DNA of 64,000 nucleotides from Lutibacter sp. (GTDB lineage Bacteria > Bacteroidota > Bacteroidia > Flavobacteriales > Flavobacteriaceae). The notes beneath the pieces are model-generated. The model ran no database searches. It saw only the letters and a program-made list of their open reading frames with translations, and was not told the origin of the DNA. The position numbers and the translations under genes are program-made. Shown one piece after another: positions 19,372 through 27,087 of the stretch; positions within the stretch are counted from its first letter, which is position 1, and each line of letters begins with the position of its first letter. The stretch is from the NCBI RefSeq assembly GCF_013041805.1, contig NZ_JABDRI010000055.1:1-64000 (forward strand), written 5' to 3'.

Positions 19372-20280
19372 ATGGTTAAACATTATATAGAAGCTGCACG
19401 GTTGAGAACTTTACCGCTATCAGTTTCTGGTATTATTATTGGAAGTTTTATTGCCGCATCTCAAGGATCTTTTAATTGGTTAGTTTGTTTATTAGCTTTG
19501 CTAGCTACTATAGGATTTCAAATAATTTCAAACTTCGCGAATGATTATGGTGATGGAGTAAAAGGAACCGATAACGAAGATAGAATTGGTCCGAAAAGAG
19601 CCATACAAAGTGGTAAAATTTCACCTAAGCAAATGCTGAAAGCGATAATAATCTCCTCAGTAATTACATTTCTTATTGCAGTTTTTTTAATATATGAAGC
19701 ATTTGGCAAAAATGATTTAGTAAATCTTACTGTATTTTTTTTATTAGGAATTTTGAGTATTGCTGCGGCCATTAAATATACAGTAGGTAAAAAAGCATAT
19801 GGCTATAGTGGGTTTGGAGATTTGTTTGTATTCTTATTTTTCGGATTATTAAGTGTTTGTGGGAGTTATTATTTATTTACAAAGCAATTGGATTTTACAA
19901 TTTTACTACCAGCATTCTCTGTAGGCTTTTTGAGCATTGGGGTTTTGAACCTGAACAATATGAGAGATAGGGAGTCTGATGTGAAATCTGGTAAAAATAC
20001 ATTAGTTGTTAAAATTGGAGTTCAATTCGCAAAATATTATCACTATTTTTTGCTATTTTCTTCGTTTTTAGTTGCAGCGTTATATACTATAATACACTTT
20101 AAAGCTATTTATCAGCTTATATTTATTTTGGCTTATATACCTATATTTAAACATGTTATAATGGTCTTTAACAATAAAAAACCTAAATTGTTAGATCCTG
20201 AATTAAAAAAATTAGCAATTAGTACTTTTCTGTTTTCATTATTATTTGGATTTGGATTATATTTGGCCTCTATTTTTTAA
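19372..20280 (+). CDS. menA: 1,4-dihydroxy-2-naphthoate polyprenyltransferase
   Basis: 302 residues, a UbiA-superfamily prenyltransferase with about eight to nine transmembrane helices. The first Asp-rich motif is NDYGDGVKGTDNEDR with the following GPKRAIQSG, typical of MenA. The second is NNMRDRESDVKSGKNTL. MenA joins the polyprenyl tail to 1,4-dihydroxy-2-naphthoate, making demethylmenaquinone in the cytoplasmic membrane. No other men genes are present in the window. It follows the heterodisulfide-reductase-like genes and precedes a small Cys/His-rich protein by 3 bp. Confidence 0.95.
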   Translation: MVKHYIEAARLRTLPLSVSGIIIGSFIAASQGSFNWLVCLLALLATIGFQIISNFANDYGDGVKGTDNEDRIGPKRAIQSGKISPKQMLKAIIISSVITFLIAVFLIYEAFGKNDLVNLTVFFLLGILSIAAAIKYTVGKKAYGYSGFGDLFVFLFFGLLSVCGSYYLFTKQLDFTILLPAFSVGFLSIGVLNLNNMRDRESDVKSGKNTLVVKIGVQFAKYYHYFLLFSSFLVAALYTIIHFKAIYQLIFILAYIPIFKHVIMVFNNKKPKLLDPELKKLAISTFLFSLLFGFGLYLASIF

Positions 20281-20283
20281 TAA

Positions 20284-20667
20284 ATGAAAAATCAATTTTT
20301 AGGTATATTTTTTTATTTACTCTATTTGTTGGCAATGGTTAGACCTATAGTTCCAATTATAGAGTATTATGCCAATTATGATTATATAGCAAGTGAACTT
20401 TGTGAAAATAGAGATAAACCTTATCTAGAATGCAACGGTAAATGTTATTTAGAAAAGCAGCTTAATAAAGTAAATCATACAGATCACGATCATAAATCGA
20501 ATGTACCACTAATTGATCTTGAAAAATATCCTGTTTCTCCTATTGATTATTTTACTTATAATTTTAAAAATATCGACAACCATTCTTCTAAAAGTATGTC
20601 CGCGTGTAAATATACACTCAAAGAAATACATACCTTTTTGCTAAAACCACCACAAATATTTTCTTAA
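20284..20667 (+). CDS. Small Cys/His-rich membrane-anchored protein next to TonB receptor
   Basis: 127 residues; I do not recognise a named family. One N-terminal hydrophobic segment (residues 6-27) is a signal peptide or anchor. The exported part has Cys40, then Cys50 and Cys54 in LECNGKCYLEKQL, followed by a His-rich patch HTDHDHK (His65, His68, His70) and a later Cys in MSACKYT. This looks like a metal-binding or metal-handling periplasmic protein. It begins 3 bp after menA but functionally fits the following copper-type TonB receptor. The role in metal binding is inference from Cys/His spacing. Confidence 0.75.
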   Translation: MKNQFLGIFFYLLYLLAMVRPIVPIIEYYANYDYIASELCENRDKPYLECNGKCYLEKQLNKVNHTDHDHKSNVPLIDLEKYPVSPIDYFTYNFKNIDNHSSKSMSACKYTLKEIHTFLLKPPQIFS

Positions 20668-20691
20668 TAGCTCATCATGCTCAATACTAGT

Positions 20692-20709
20692 TAATTACAA
20701 GTGTAATTA
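20692..20709. promoter_or_regulatory. Perfect palindrome upstream of TonB receptor gene
   Basis: Inverted repeat TAATTACA-AG-TGTAATTA (8-2-8, no mismatch), about 130 bp upstream of the TonB-dependent receptor start and just after the small Cys/His-rich gene. It lacks a following T-run, so it is a better operator candidate than a terminator. Confidence 0.4.
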
Positions 20710-20840
20710 TACATAGTATTTCATTAGTCTCTTCAATAATTTAAATTGAAGGGGTGATGGTTTAGTGTTATTAATTTAAGTAGTTGTTAATAAATGTATT
20801 ATTAGCATTCACTACGCTATATCAAAAATCAAAAAAATAG

Positions 20841-23111
20841 ATGGTAAAAAATATATTAGTAAACTGTTTAGTAATACTTATGACTACAGTTTCTTATACT
20901 CAAACAGTAAAAATAAGAGGTAAAATTGTTGACGAAGCAACAAATCAACCTATAGAAAATGTAACGATAAAAGTTTTAAAAAGTAATGCATTTACAATCT
21001 CAAATACGAATGGAGAATTTGAGATTCAAGGGATTGATGGAGATTTAATTGAATTGTCTCATGTAAGTTATAAAACTAAAAATGAGAAATTAACGAATAA
21101 TTTAATCATAAAGTTAGAGTTAGCTCAGATAGAATTAAATGAGATAATTGTTACAGCAAACCCATTAAAAGATATTTCGCAATCGGTTGTAATTAATGAT
21201 GCCGAAAAAAGAATAAGTCAGCCTAGAAGTGTTGGTCACTTATTTAGAGATATTAAAGGTTTTGGAATAACCAAACGTGGTGCTTACGCATCAGAGCCTG
21301 TATTTCGGTCATTTAAATATGAGCAGTTAAATATTCAATATGATGGAGGATTCAAAGTTTTAAATGCGTGCCCAAATAGAATGGATCCTATTACAACGCA
21401 CGTAATTCCTGAAGAAATAGAAAAAATTGAAATTGTAAAAGGGCCTTTTACAGTTCGTTTTGGTCAAAATTTTGGAGGAATTATTAATTTAGTTTCAAAA
21501 AACCCAACAAAAGACCAATTTGGATTGCATGGAAGTGTTGAAGGAGGGTATGAGACTAATGGTAATAATTTAGTTACTGGAGCTTCTTTACTTTATGTAG
21601 ATAAAAAATTCGATATTCTTTTTAATGGATCGTATAGAGATTTTGGAGATTATGAAGATGGAAATGGTACAGAAGTTCCATCATCTTTTAGAACTACTGA
21701 TTATTCAGTTAAGGTTGGATTAAATCCGACAGACAATCAAAGACTTCAATTATCTTGGAGACAGTCTTTCGGAAGAGATATAGATCACGCCGGTTTACCT
21801 ATGGATTCGCCTTATGATGACAGTTTTTTAGCCGGTTTAGATTATAAGTGGAATGAAATATCAGAAAAAGTTGAAAGTTTTTCTGCTAAAGTTTTTCATT
21901 CCTATGTAGATCATTTAATGACCAATGAAGGCCGACCAAATTTTATGATGACTTTTTCAAGTTCGCCAGTAGAAGTATGGACAACTGGAGGAAAAGCAGA
22001 AATTGTTTTTAGACCATCAGACAATTCAAGAATATTTGCAGGTGTTGATGCTAATTTAATAAGTAGAGAAGGAGATAGAACAAGAATTGTGAAAATAATG
22101 AATGGAACTGTTCTTCCAAACCCAAGAACATTTACTGATAAAATATGGCAAGATGCAAGTTTAAATGATGTTGGAGTGTTTACAGAAGGTAAATTTAAAG
22201 TGTCGGATAATACTACAATAACTTCTGGTATAAGAGCCGATTTTATTTCTGCCTCAATAGATGATCCTGCACAAGATTTTCTAGATTTATATGGAGGAGA
22301 AATTAGTGATAAAACAGAAACCAATGTAAGTGCAAATGCAGCAATTAAATACCAAGAAAATGGTTTTCAAACTCAATTTGCAATTGGTAGAGGTGTTAGA
22401 ACCGCGAATATGATTGAACGTTATATCAATCATTTTGCTGTGGGAGTAGATCCTTTTGAGTATGTTGGAAATCCTAATTTAAAGCCTGAAGTAAATACAC
22501 AACTTGAATTATCATTTAGCAAGAATTTTAAAGCATTTGAAGTAAGTGCATCTGTATTTCATTCGTTCTTGTCAGACTATATTCAGCCAATTGTGAATGA
22601 AGACATTCCAAGGAAATTTATGCCTACAACACCACCAACTGTTGCAAAACAATTTATGAATGTAGATAAAGCAATTCAAACCGGATTTGAGTTTAGTTTG
22701 TACTATCAAGCAACTGATAAATTACAATTTACATCAGATTTTTCTTACACACAAGCTGAAAATAAAGATATCAATGAGCCATTAGCACAAATTCCTCCTT
22801 TTACAACTAACTTAGGTGCCAAATTTGAAGATGATATATTTTGGGTAGCATTAAACTCACGACTTGTTGGAGCTCAAAATAGAATTTCAGATTCATTTAT
22901 GGAGCAAGAAACACCTGGTTTTGGAACTATGGATTTACGAATAGGATTGCAGCCTTATAGAGGTTTCTCTGTCGGAGCAGCAGTTTTTAATATTTTCGAC
23001 AAAACGTACTATGAGCATTTGAATTTTTCTTTTACGAATTCAGATCTTCTTTCTGGAAGAATTTTGGAGCCTGGAAGAAATTTTACAGCTTATATTAAAT
23101 ATAAATTCTAA
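20841..23111 (+). CDS. TonB-dependent outer-membrane receptor, OprC/NosA-like (copper)
   Basis: 756 residues. The signal peptide (about 1-20) is followed by a CarboxypepD_reg-like/DUF4480-type domain (about 24-92), a plug domain (about 105-222, with VKGPFTVRFGQNFGG) and a 22-strand-type barrel ending in a C-terminal aromatic (YIKYKF). The plug contains ACPNRMDPITTH, with Cys177 and Met181 as a CxxxM motif. A barrel loop contains DHLM, giving His358 and Met360 as HxM. In OprC of Pseudomonas the CxxxM-HxM set binds copper, so a copper-type substrate is likely. The preceding small Cys/His-rich protein supports metal handling. A clear TonB box is not obvious; the region near residues 98-106 is the candidate. 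Confidence 0.9.
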   Translation: MVKNILVNCLVILMTTVSYTQTVKIRGKIVDEATNQPIENVTIKVLKSNAFTISNTNGEFEIQGIDGDLIELSHVSYKTKNEKLTNNLIIKLELAQIELNEIIVTANPLKDISQSVVINDAEKRISQPRSVGHLFRDIKGFGITKRGAYASEPVFRSFKYEQLNIQYDGGFKVLNACPNRMDPITTHVIPEEIEKIEIVKGPFTVRFGQNFGGIINLVSKNPTKDQFGLHGSVEGGYETNGNNLVTGASLLYVDKKFDILFNGSYRDFGDYEDGNGTEVPSSFRTTDYSVKVGLNPTDNQRLQLSWRQSFGRDIDHAGLPMDSPYDDSFLAGLDYKWNEISEKVESFSAKVFHSYVDHLMTNEGRPNFMMTFSSSPVEVWTTGGKAEIVFRPSDNSRIFAGVDANLISREGDRTRIVKIMNGTVLPNPRTFTDKIWQDASLNDVGVFTEGKFKVSDNTTITSGIRADFISASIDDPAQDFLDLYGGEISDKTETNVSANAAIKYQENGFQTQFAIGRGVRTANMIERYINHFAVGVDPFEYVGNPNLKPEVNTQLELSFSKNFKAFEVSASVFHSFLSDYIQPIVNEDIPRKFMPTTPPTVAKQFMNVDKAIQTGFEFSLYYQATDKLQFTSDFSYTQAENKDINEPLAQIPPFTTNLGAKFEDDIFWVALNSRLVGAQNRISDSFMEQETPGFGTMDLRIGLQPYRGFSVGAAVFNIFDKTYYEHLNFSFTNSDLLSGRILEPGRNFTAYIKYKF

Positions 23112-23146
23112 ACAAAGAATTTATTTATGATTTAGTTGATTGATTT

Positions 23147-23179
23147 ACCACGGAAATTAATTTTTTCGTGGTTTTTTTA
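23147..23179 (+). terminator. Rho-independent terminator after TonB receptor
   Basis: Stem ACCACG (23147-23152) with CGTGGT (23167-23172), AT-rich loop, followed by a run of seven T. It ends the receptor transcript before the metal-dependent hydrolase gene. Confidence 0.75.
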
Positions 23180-23223
23180 TTATTTATTTTTTAAATTGCA
23201 ATAACTATAAAAACACTTCAAAT

Positions 23224-23904
23224 ATGAAAATTACCTATTTAGGCCACGCATGTATAAGTATTGAAACAAAGGATAAAACATTATTAATTGATCCTTTTAT
23301 AACAGGTAATGAACTTGCTTCAGAAATTGATATAGATAAATTACAAGCTGATTATATTTTAATTACGCATGCACATCAAGATCATATTTTAGATGTTGAA
23401 GCGATAGCTAATAGAACAGGTGCAGTAATTATTTCTAATTATGAAATTGTAAGTCATTTTGAAAACAAAGGATTAAAAGGCCACCCTATGAATCATGGAG
23501 GGAAATGGGAATTTGATTTTGGAACTGTTCACTATACTAATGCAATTCATTCAAGTTCTTTTCCTGACGGAACGTATGGAGGTCAGCCAGGAGGTTTTGT
23601 AATTGAAACAAGTCATCATAGATTATATATTGCAGGTGATACAGCCTTAACAAATGATATGAAATTAATTCCTGAAGTAATTGGAGAATTAGATTTGGCA
23701 ATTTTACCAGTTGGAGATAATTTTACTATGGGAATTGATGAGGCAATTAGAGCAAGTACATTTTTAAATTGTAATAAAGTTTTAGGATATCATTTTGATA
23801 CATTTGGGTATATAAAAATAGATCACAAAGAAGCTTTTGAGAAATTTGCAAAGGCCAAAAAAGAATTATATTTATTATCTATTGGGGGTCATATGAAATT
23901 ATAA
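23224..23904 (+). CDS. Metal-dependent hydrolase, UPF0173 (MBL fold)
   Basis: 226 residues, the family's usual size. It is a metallo-beta-lactamase fold protein. The first metal site THAHQDHILD is near residue 47, followed by an NAIHSSS segment with another His, and IAGDTALTNDM supplies the bridging Asp. The end contains GYHFDTFG with the final His. UPF0173 proteins (YtkL-like) are annotated as metal-dependent hydrolases of unknown substrate. It is preceded by a terminator and an own leader, so it is probably transcribed alone. Confidence 0.9.
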   Translation: MKITYLGHACISIETKDKTLLIDPFITGNELASEIDIDKLQADYILITHAHQDHILDVEAIANRTGAVIISNYEIVSHFENKGLKGHPMNHGGKWEFDFGTVHYTNAIHSSSFPDGTYGGQPGGFVIETSHHRLYIAGDTALTNDMKLIPEVIGELDLAILPVGDNFTMGIDEAIRASTFLNCNKVLGYHFDTFGYIKIDHKEAFEKFAKAKKELYLLSIGGHMKL

Positions 23905-23978
23905 CTTAAGTTTTTTAAGTTGAGATAGTTATTATATTAAATAATATTAAAAAAAATATTGTTTAATTATTGCATATA

Positions 23979-24881
23979 CTATAGTTTCCTGTTTTTTAGA
24001 AGCCATTCTTTTCTTAAATCATTAGATAACATTCCTGTGCCATTATGCTTCCAGCCAGGAGGTTTAATAAAATAGCTCAATTTTTTGATGAATGACGTTT
24101 TACTTCTAAACGCGTCTTGAAATATTAAAATCCATTCATGAAATGCAATAACAATTGGATTGTATGTTTTTATGTTTGAAGTTAATCCATAAACCACTTT
24201 TTCTTCTTCTAGTTCTTCCTGGAATGTGCCAAATAATTTATCCCAAATAATAAAAATCCCGGCATGGTTTCTATCTAAATATAATGGATTTGAACCGTGA
24301 TGAACTCTATGATGAGAAGGTGTGTTAAAAATGGCCTCAAACCAATGGGGCATTTTATGTATTAATTCAGTATGAATCCAATATTGATATAATAAGCTTA
24401 TGCTCATTTGTGTAAAAATCATTAACGGATGAAATCCGATAATGGGTAGAACTAAATAAAAAATAAAACTAAAAAAACCACCTGTCCAGGTTTGGCGCAA
24501 AGCAGTACTTAAATTATATTTTTGAGAAGAGTGATGCACAATATGAGATGCCCAAAAAAATCGACTTTCATGGCTTATTCTATGAAACCAATAATAGCAA
24601 AAGTCATCGGCAATTAAAACGAGTAGCCAGGCCCACCAAACGAAAGGAATTGTTATAAGTCTAAAGTTTTCGTATAAAAAAGTAACTACTAGTACTACTA
24701 AAATTTTACTAATCATGTTTATAAGTAAATTTCCAATACCCATAGATAGGGAAGCAAGGGTATCTTTTAAATTGTAGTTTGTTGGATTTTTTTTATAAAT
24801 AACAATACCTTCAATAATTACAGTAGCAACAAAAAAAGGTATCGCATACAAAATTAAATTTGGTATTTGTGGAATCTGCAT
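23979..24881 (-). CDS. Sterol desaturase / fatty acid hydroxylase family membrane enzyme
   Basis: 300 residues with four or more transmembrane helices and the His clusters of the di-iron fatty acid hydroxylase superfamily: HRISHES, HIVHHSS and HRVHHGSNP, then a further His in RNHAGIF. Members hydroxylate or desaturate lipids at the membrane using O2. Bacterial homologues act on carotenoids, hopanoids, alkylglycerols or fatty acids; the substrate here cannot be told. It is separated by about 190 bp of non-coding AT-rich DNA from the packed operon upstream. A weak AT-only hairpin (23936-23967) lies just past its stop. Confidence 0.88.
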   Translation of the reverse strand: MQIPQIPNLILYAIPFFVATVIIEGIVIYKKNPTNYNLKDTLASLSMGIGNLLINMISKILVVLVVTFLYENFRLITIPFVWWAWLLVLIADDFCYYWFHRISHESRFFWASHIVHHSSQKYNLSTALRQTWTGGFFSFIFYLVLPIIGFHPLMIFTQMSISLLYQYWIHTELIHKMPHWFEAIFNTPSHHRVHHGSNPLYLDRNHAGIFIIWDKLFGTFQEELEEEKVVYGLTSNIKTYNPIVIAFHEWILIFQDAFRSKTSFIKKLSYFIKPPGWKHNGTGMLSNDLRKEWLLKNRKL

Positions 24882-25072
24882 AGTTGAAATTATTTACTAC
24901 GAATTTAAAAATATTTTTTTAATGGCTGTTTCTGATCCATATCATAGTGAAATTTATAATGCCACCTTGTAAAATAATCTTAGATTTTATTTGATTGCAA
25001 TCCTTCAGATTCTAATGTATGAAGATTGGTTATTTAGTAAGAGTCCATAATACATTCTTAGTAATAAACATC

Positions 25073-25243
25073 CTAATCTTCAGAGGTTTGCTTTTTAGGT
25101 TGTCTCTTAGCATCTTTCAAGCATTTGTTTAGCATCCATTCTAATTGTCCATTAGTTGACCTAAACTCATCTGCCGCCCATTTTTCAACAGCTCTTAGCA
25201 TATCTTCATTTATGCGTAACGCAAAAGCTTTTTTCTTTGCCAT
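25073..25243 (-). CDS. Arc-type ribbon-helix-helix small protein
   Basis: 56 residues, below common ORF-length cutoffs. The sequence starts MAKKKAFALRINEDML, the RHH strand and first helix pattern of Arc/MetJ-type DNA-binding proteins, followed by RSTNGQLEWMLNKCL as the second helix. RHH dimers bind DNA through the N-terminal strand, here with residues such as Lys, Phe and Arg. The ATG lies 1 bp after the stop of the alpha/beta hydrolase gene (TAA-A-ATG), so it is the last gene of a packed operon led by the SPFH gene. It may autoregulate that operon (inference). Confidence 0.85.
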   Translation of the reverse strand: MAKKKAFALRINEDMLRAVEKWAADEFRSTNGQLEWMLNKCLKDAKRQPKKQTSED

Positions 25244-25244
25244 T

Positions 25245-26192
25245 TTATTTTAATTCATTTATATAATCAACAATGTTGTTCGTTAATTCATTCATTATAG
25301 GTAAATTGGGATTTGAATAGGAGCTCATATTTTCGCCAATATCACCTTTGATTTCTTTAAATAAGTGATTCATATTTTCTACTATTTTTAATTTCGATTT
25401 TATGTTTGAAGCATGTAATAATTCAGCGTCAATTGTATCAACTTGTATATCTTTGCTTCCTTGAATAATTAGTATGGGAATTGAAAGTTTTTTTAATTCA
25501 ATTTGTGGATTGTACTTTATCCATGATATAAGAAAAGGTTGTACAGATTTTCTAAATAAAGAATTTAACATTGGATTTACTACATCAACTAGTACGCCTT
25601 TTTTTAGTTGCCCTAAGATAGTAGCACTTTCATTTTTTAAAATTGGAGCCTGTTTCTCAATTTGTTCAATTAAAATTTTATCAATTGTTCTTCCCGAACC
25701 CGCTAAAGAAATAAAACCATCTACAGTATTTTTAGATGCAATCATCCCAACTAAACTACCTTGACTATGGCCAGCAACAATAATTTTAGAATACAACTTA
25801 GTTGTTTTAAAGTAATTAATAACAGCTTTTGCTTCATCAATAAAGTCATCGAAGGTTAGGGAATCTAACTTTCCAAGATCTTCTTTCGAATAAGAAAGTA
25901 CACTTTTATCGAAACGGTATGAGGCAATTTCATGTGCAATCAATTCTTCAGCTAAATATTTTAGAGAATTATTTTTCATTACGCTATTATTTCCATCTCT
26001 ATCTGTTGGGCCAGAACCAGGAATAATAATAACTAATTCATTTTTTGAAACGGTGTTTGGTGATAATAAAGTCCCGTTTATAGCTACACTTGGTGTAGAA
26101 ATACTAACTTCTTCTTCTGAATAATTTTTTTCTTGTGCAATTGTAAAAATTGAAACAAGTAAAAATAAAATTAAGGTATATTTAACTTTCAT
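25245..26192 (-). CDS. Exported alpha/beta hydrolase
   Basis: 315 residues. A signal peptide (residues 1-19, ending TIAQ) precedes an alpha/beta-hydrolase domain. The oxyanion region is IPGSGPTDRDGNN, the nucleophile elbow is GHSQGS, an Asp lies in IIQGSKDIQVD and the catalytic His in NMNHLFKEI. The GPTDRDGN signature is typical of a family of secreted Bacteroidota esterase-like hydrolases. It overlaps the upstream PH-like gene by 11 bp and is followed after 1 bp by the RHH gene. It is the only obvious enzyme in the operon; the natural ester substrate is unknown. Confidence 0.87.
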   Translation of the reverse strand: MKVKYTLILFLLVSIFTIAQEKNYSEEEVSISTPSVAINGTLLSPNTVSKNELVIIIPGSGPTDRDGNNSVMKNNSLKYLAEELIAHEIASYRFDKSVLSYSKEDLGKLDSLTFDDFIDEAKAVINYFKTTKLYSKIIVAGHSQGSLVGMIASKNTVDGFISLAGSGRTIDKILIEQIEKQAPILKNESATILGQLKKGVLVDVVNPMLNSLFRKSVQPFLISWIKYNPQIELKKLSIPILIIQGSKDIQVDTIDAELLHASNIKSKLKIVENMNHLFKEIKGDIGENMSSYSNPNLPIMNELTNNIVDYINELK

Positions 26193-26694
26193 GAGTTTTA
26201 ATTTTATCTTGATAGGTCTTTAGAACACTTTTCAAATCTTCTTTTTTCTGAGTTCCAATTAAGATTTTAGATCCTGTTTTTAACTCTATTTGTAATCCAA
26301 TATTACCACTTGTAGTAACCGACTTACCAGTTTTTCTAAAAAAATTAAATCTTAATCCCCAGCCTCCAAATTCAGAAATAGCATCGTATTTTCTTATATA
26401 GCTTTTTGAAATATTTTCCCATAGTATTACTTTATAAGCTAATTGAAATGGAACATATTGATAATAGATACCTTTTTCATCAACTCTAGTTTTTAGTTTT
26501 AAGTTAAAAAATAGAATACCAATTAAAATAACAAGAATTAATCCGCTTAACGAGCCAAGTATTTCAATATTACTGCCTTTTGAAATTGTTTCCCATTCCT
26601 TAAAAGTAAAACCACTTACAATTAATAGAGCCATTATTAACCCTATAATTACGAATAGCTGATTGAATTTTTGTTCTTCAACAAATACTTTCAT
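26182..26694 (-). CDS. Two-helix membrane protein with bacterial PH-like domain
   Basis: 170 residues. Two transmembrane helices (about residues 12-30 and 44-63) are followed by a cytoplasmic beta-rich domain. The pattern YIRKYDAISEFGGWGLR and IGLQIELKTGSKILIGTQK resembles a bacterial PH-like family (GGWGxR ... G..GT), seen in small membrane proteins of Bacteroidota. I recognise the pattern but cannot assign a specific function. It lies in the SPFH operon, 9 bp after the Gly-rich miniprotein, and overlaps the hydrolase start by 11 bp. A membrane-surface scaffold role is inference. Confidence 0.75.
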   Translation of the reverse strand: MKVFVEEQKFNQLFVIIGLIMALLIVSGFTFKEWETISKGSNIEILGSLSGLILVILIGILFFNLKLKTRVDEKGIYYQYVPFQLAYKVILWENISKSYIRKYDAISEFGGWGLRFNFFRKTGKSVTTSGNIGLQIELKTGSKILIGTQKKEDLKSVLKTYQDKIKTHES

Positions 26695-26703
26695 ACCAAA
26701 ATG

Positions 26704-26853
26704 TTAATTTTTTGTTTTTGAGTTTTCTTTTTGAATAAAAGCAGCAGAGAAAGTAATACCAATAGCAACACCTAATGCAACACTTTTTAATGCTAAACCA
26801 AATGCCACGCCAATTGCTATTCCCACTCCAATTTTGGAATAATTTGATTTCAT
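26704..26853 (-). CDS. Gly/Ala-rich small membrane protein
   Basis: 49 residues, too short for usual ORF cutoffs. After MKSNYSK come about 33 residues built of small residues and Ile/Val (GVGIAIGVAFGLALKSVALG ...), with Gly and Ala at helical spacing. This gives one long or two short transmembrane helices of the glycine-zipper type. The tail is hydrophilic (QKENSKTKN). It starts 4 bp after the DUF4177-like gene and ends 9 bp before the PH-like gene in the SPFH operon. No family is recognised. Tight spacing and clean composition support a real gene. Confidence 0.7.
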   Translation of the reverse strand: MKSNYSKIGVGIAIGVAFGLALKSVALGVAIGITFSAAFIQKENSKTKN

Positions 26854-26857
26854 AGAA

Positions 26858-27019
26858 TTATCTATTCTTATCGCGTTCTAATAATGCTTTGGTAAAATTA
26901 CCCTCGGTATGTGTTACACAATTAACAGTCCAACCTTCTCTGGAAAGTTGATTGAGTAAATCTTCAAAAACATCATCTTTCTTCCAAAAACTTTTCTTGA
27001 TTATTTTGTATTCTTTCAT
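26858..27019 (-). CDS. DUF4177-like small protein
   Basis: 53 residues. MKEYKIIKKSFW followed by LLNQLSREGWTVNCV matches the DUF4177 pattern (YK.v... LN..g.EGW.lv.v). It is soluble with one Cys, and the family function is unknown. The ATG lies 1 bp after the stop of the 21-codon membrane ORF (TAA-T-ATG), and the next gene starts 4 bp after its stop, so it is translationally embedded in the SPFH operon. Confidence 0.75.
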   Translation of the reverse strand: MKEYKIIKKSFWKKDDVFEDLLNQLSREGWTVNCVTHTEGNFTKALLERDKNR

Positions 27020-27020
27020 A

Positions 27021-27086
27021 TTAAAAAATTAAAAATGAGACAGTTGTACATATAAGTATGATAATATAGATTAGAAATGTTATCAT
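27021..27086 (-). CDS. Candidate 21-residue single-pass membrane peptide
   Basis: ATG at 27086 and TAA at 27021-27023 encode 21 residues that are almost entirely hydrophobic (MITFLIYIIILICTTVSF ...), enough for one transmembrane helix. Its ATG starts 1 bp after the SPFH stop (TAA-A-ATG) and its stop lies 1 bp before the DUF4177-like ATG (TAA-T-ATG). That spacing is the same used elsewhere in this operon, and it is the main argument that the ORF is translated. Confidence 0.5.
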   Translation of the reverse strand: MITFLIYIIILICTTVSFLIF

Positions 27087-27087
27087 T

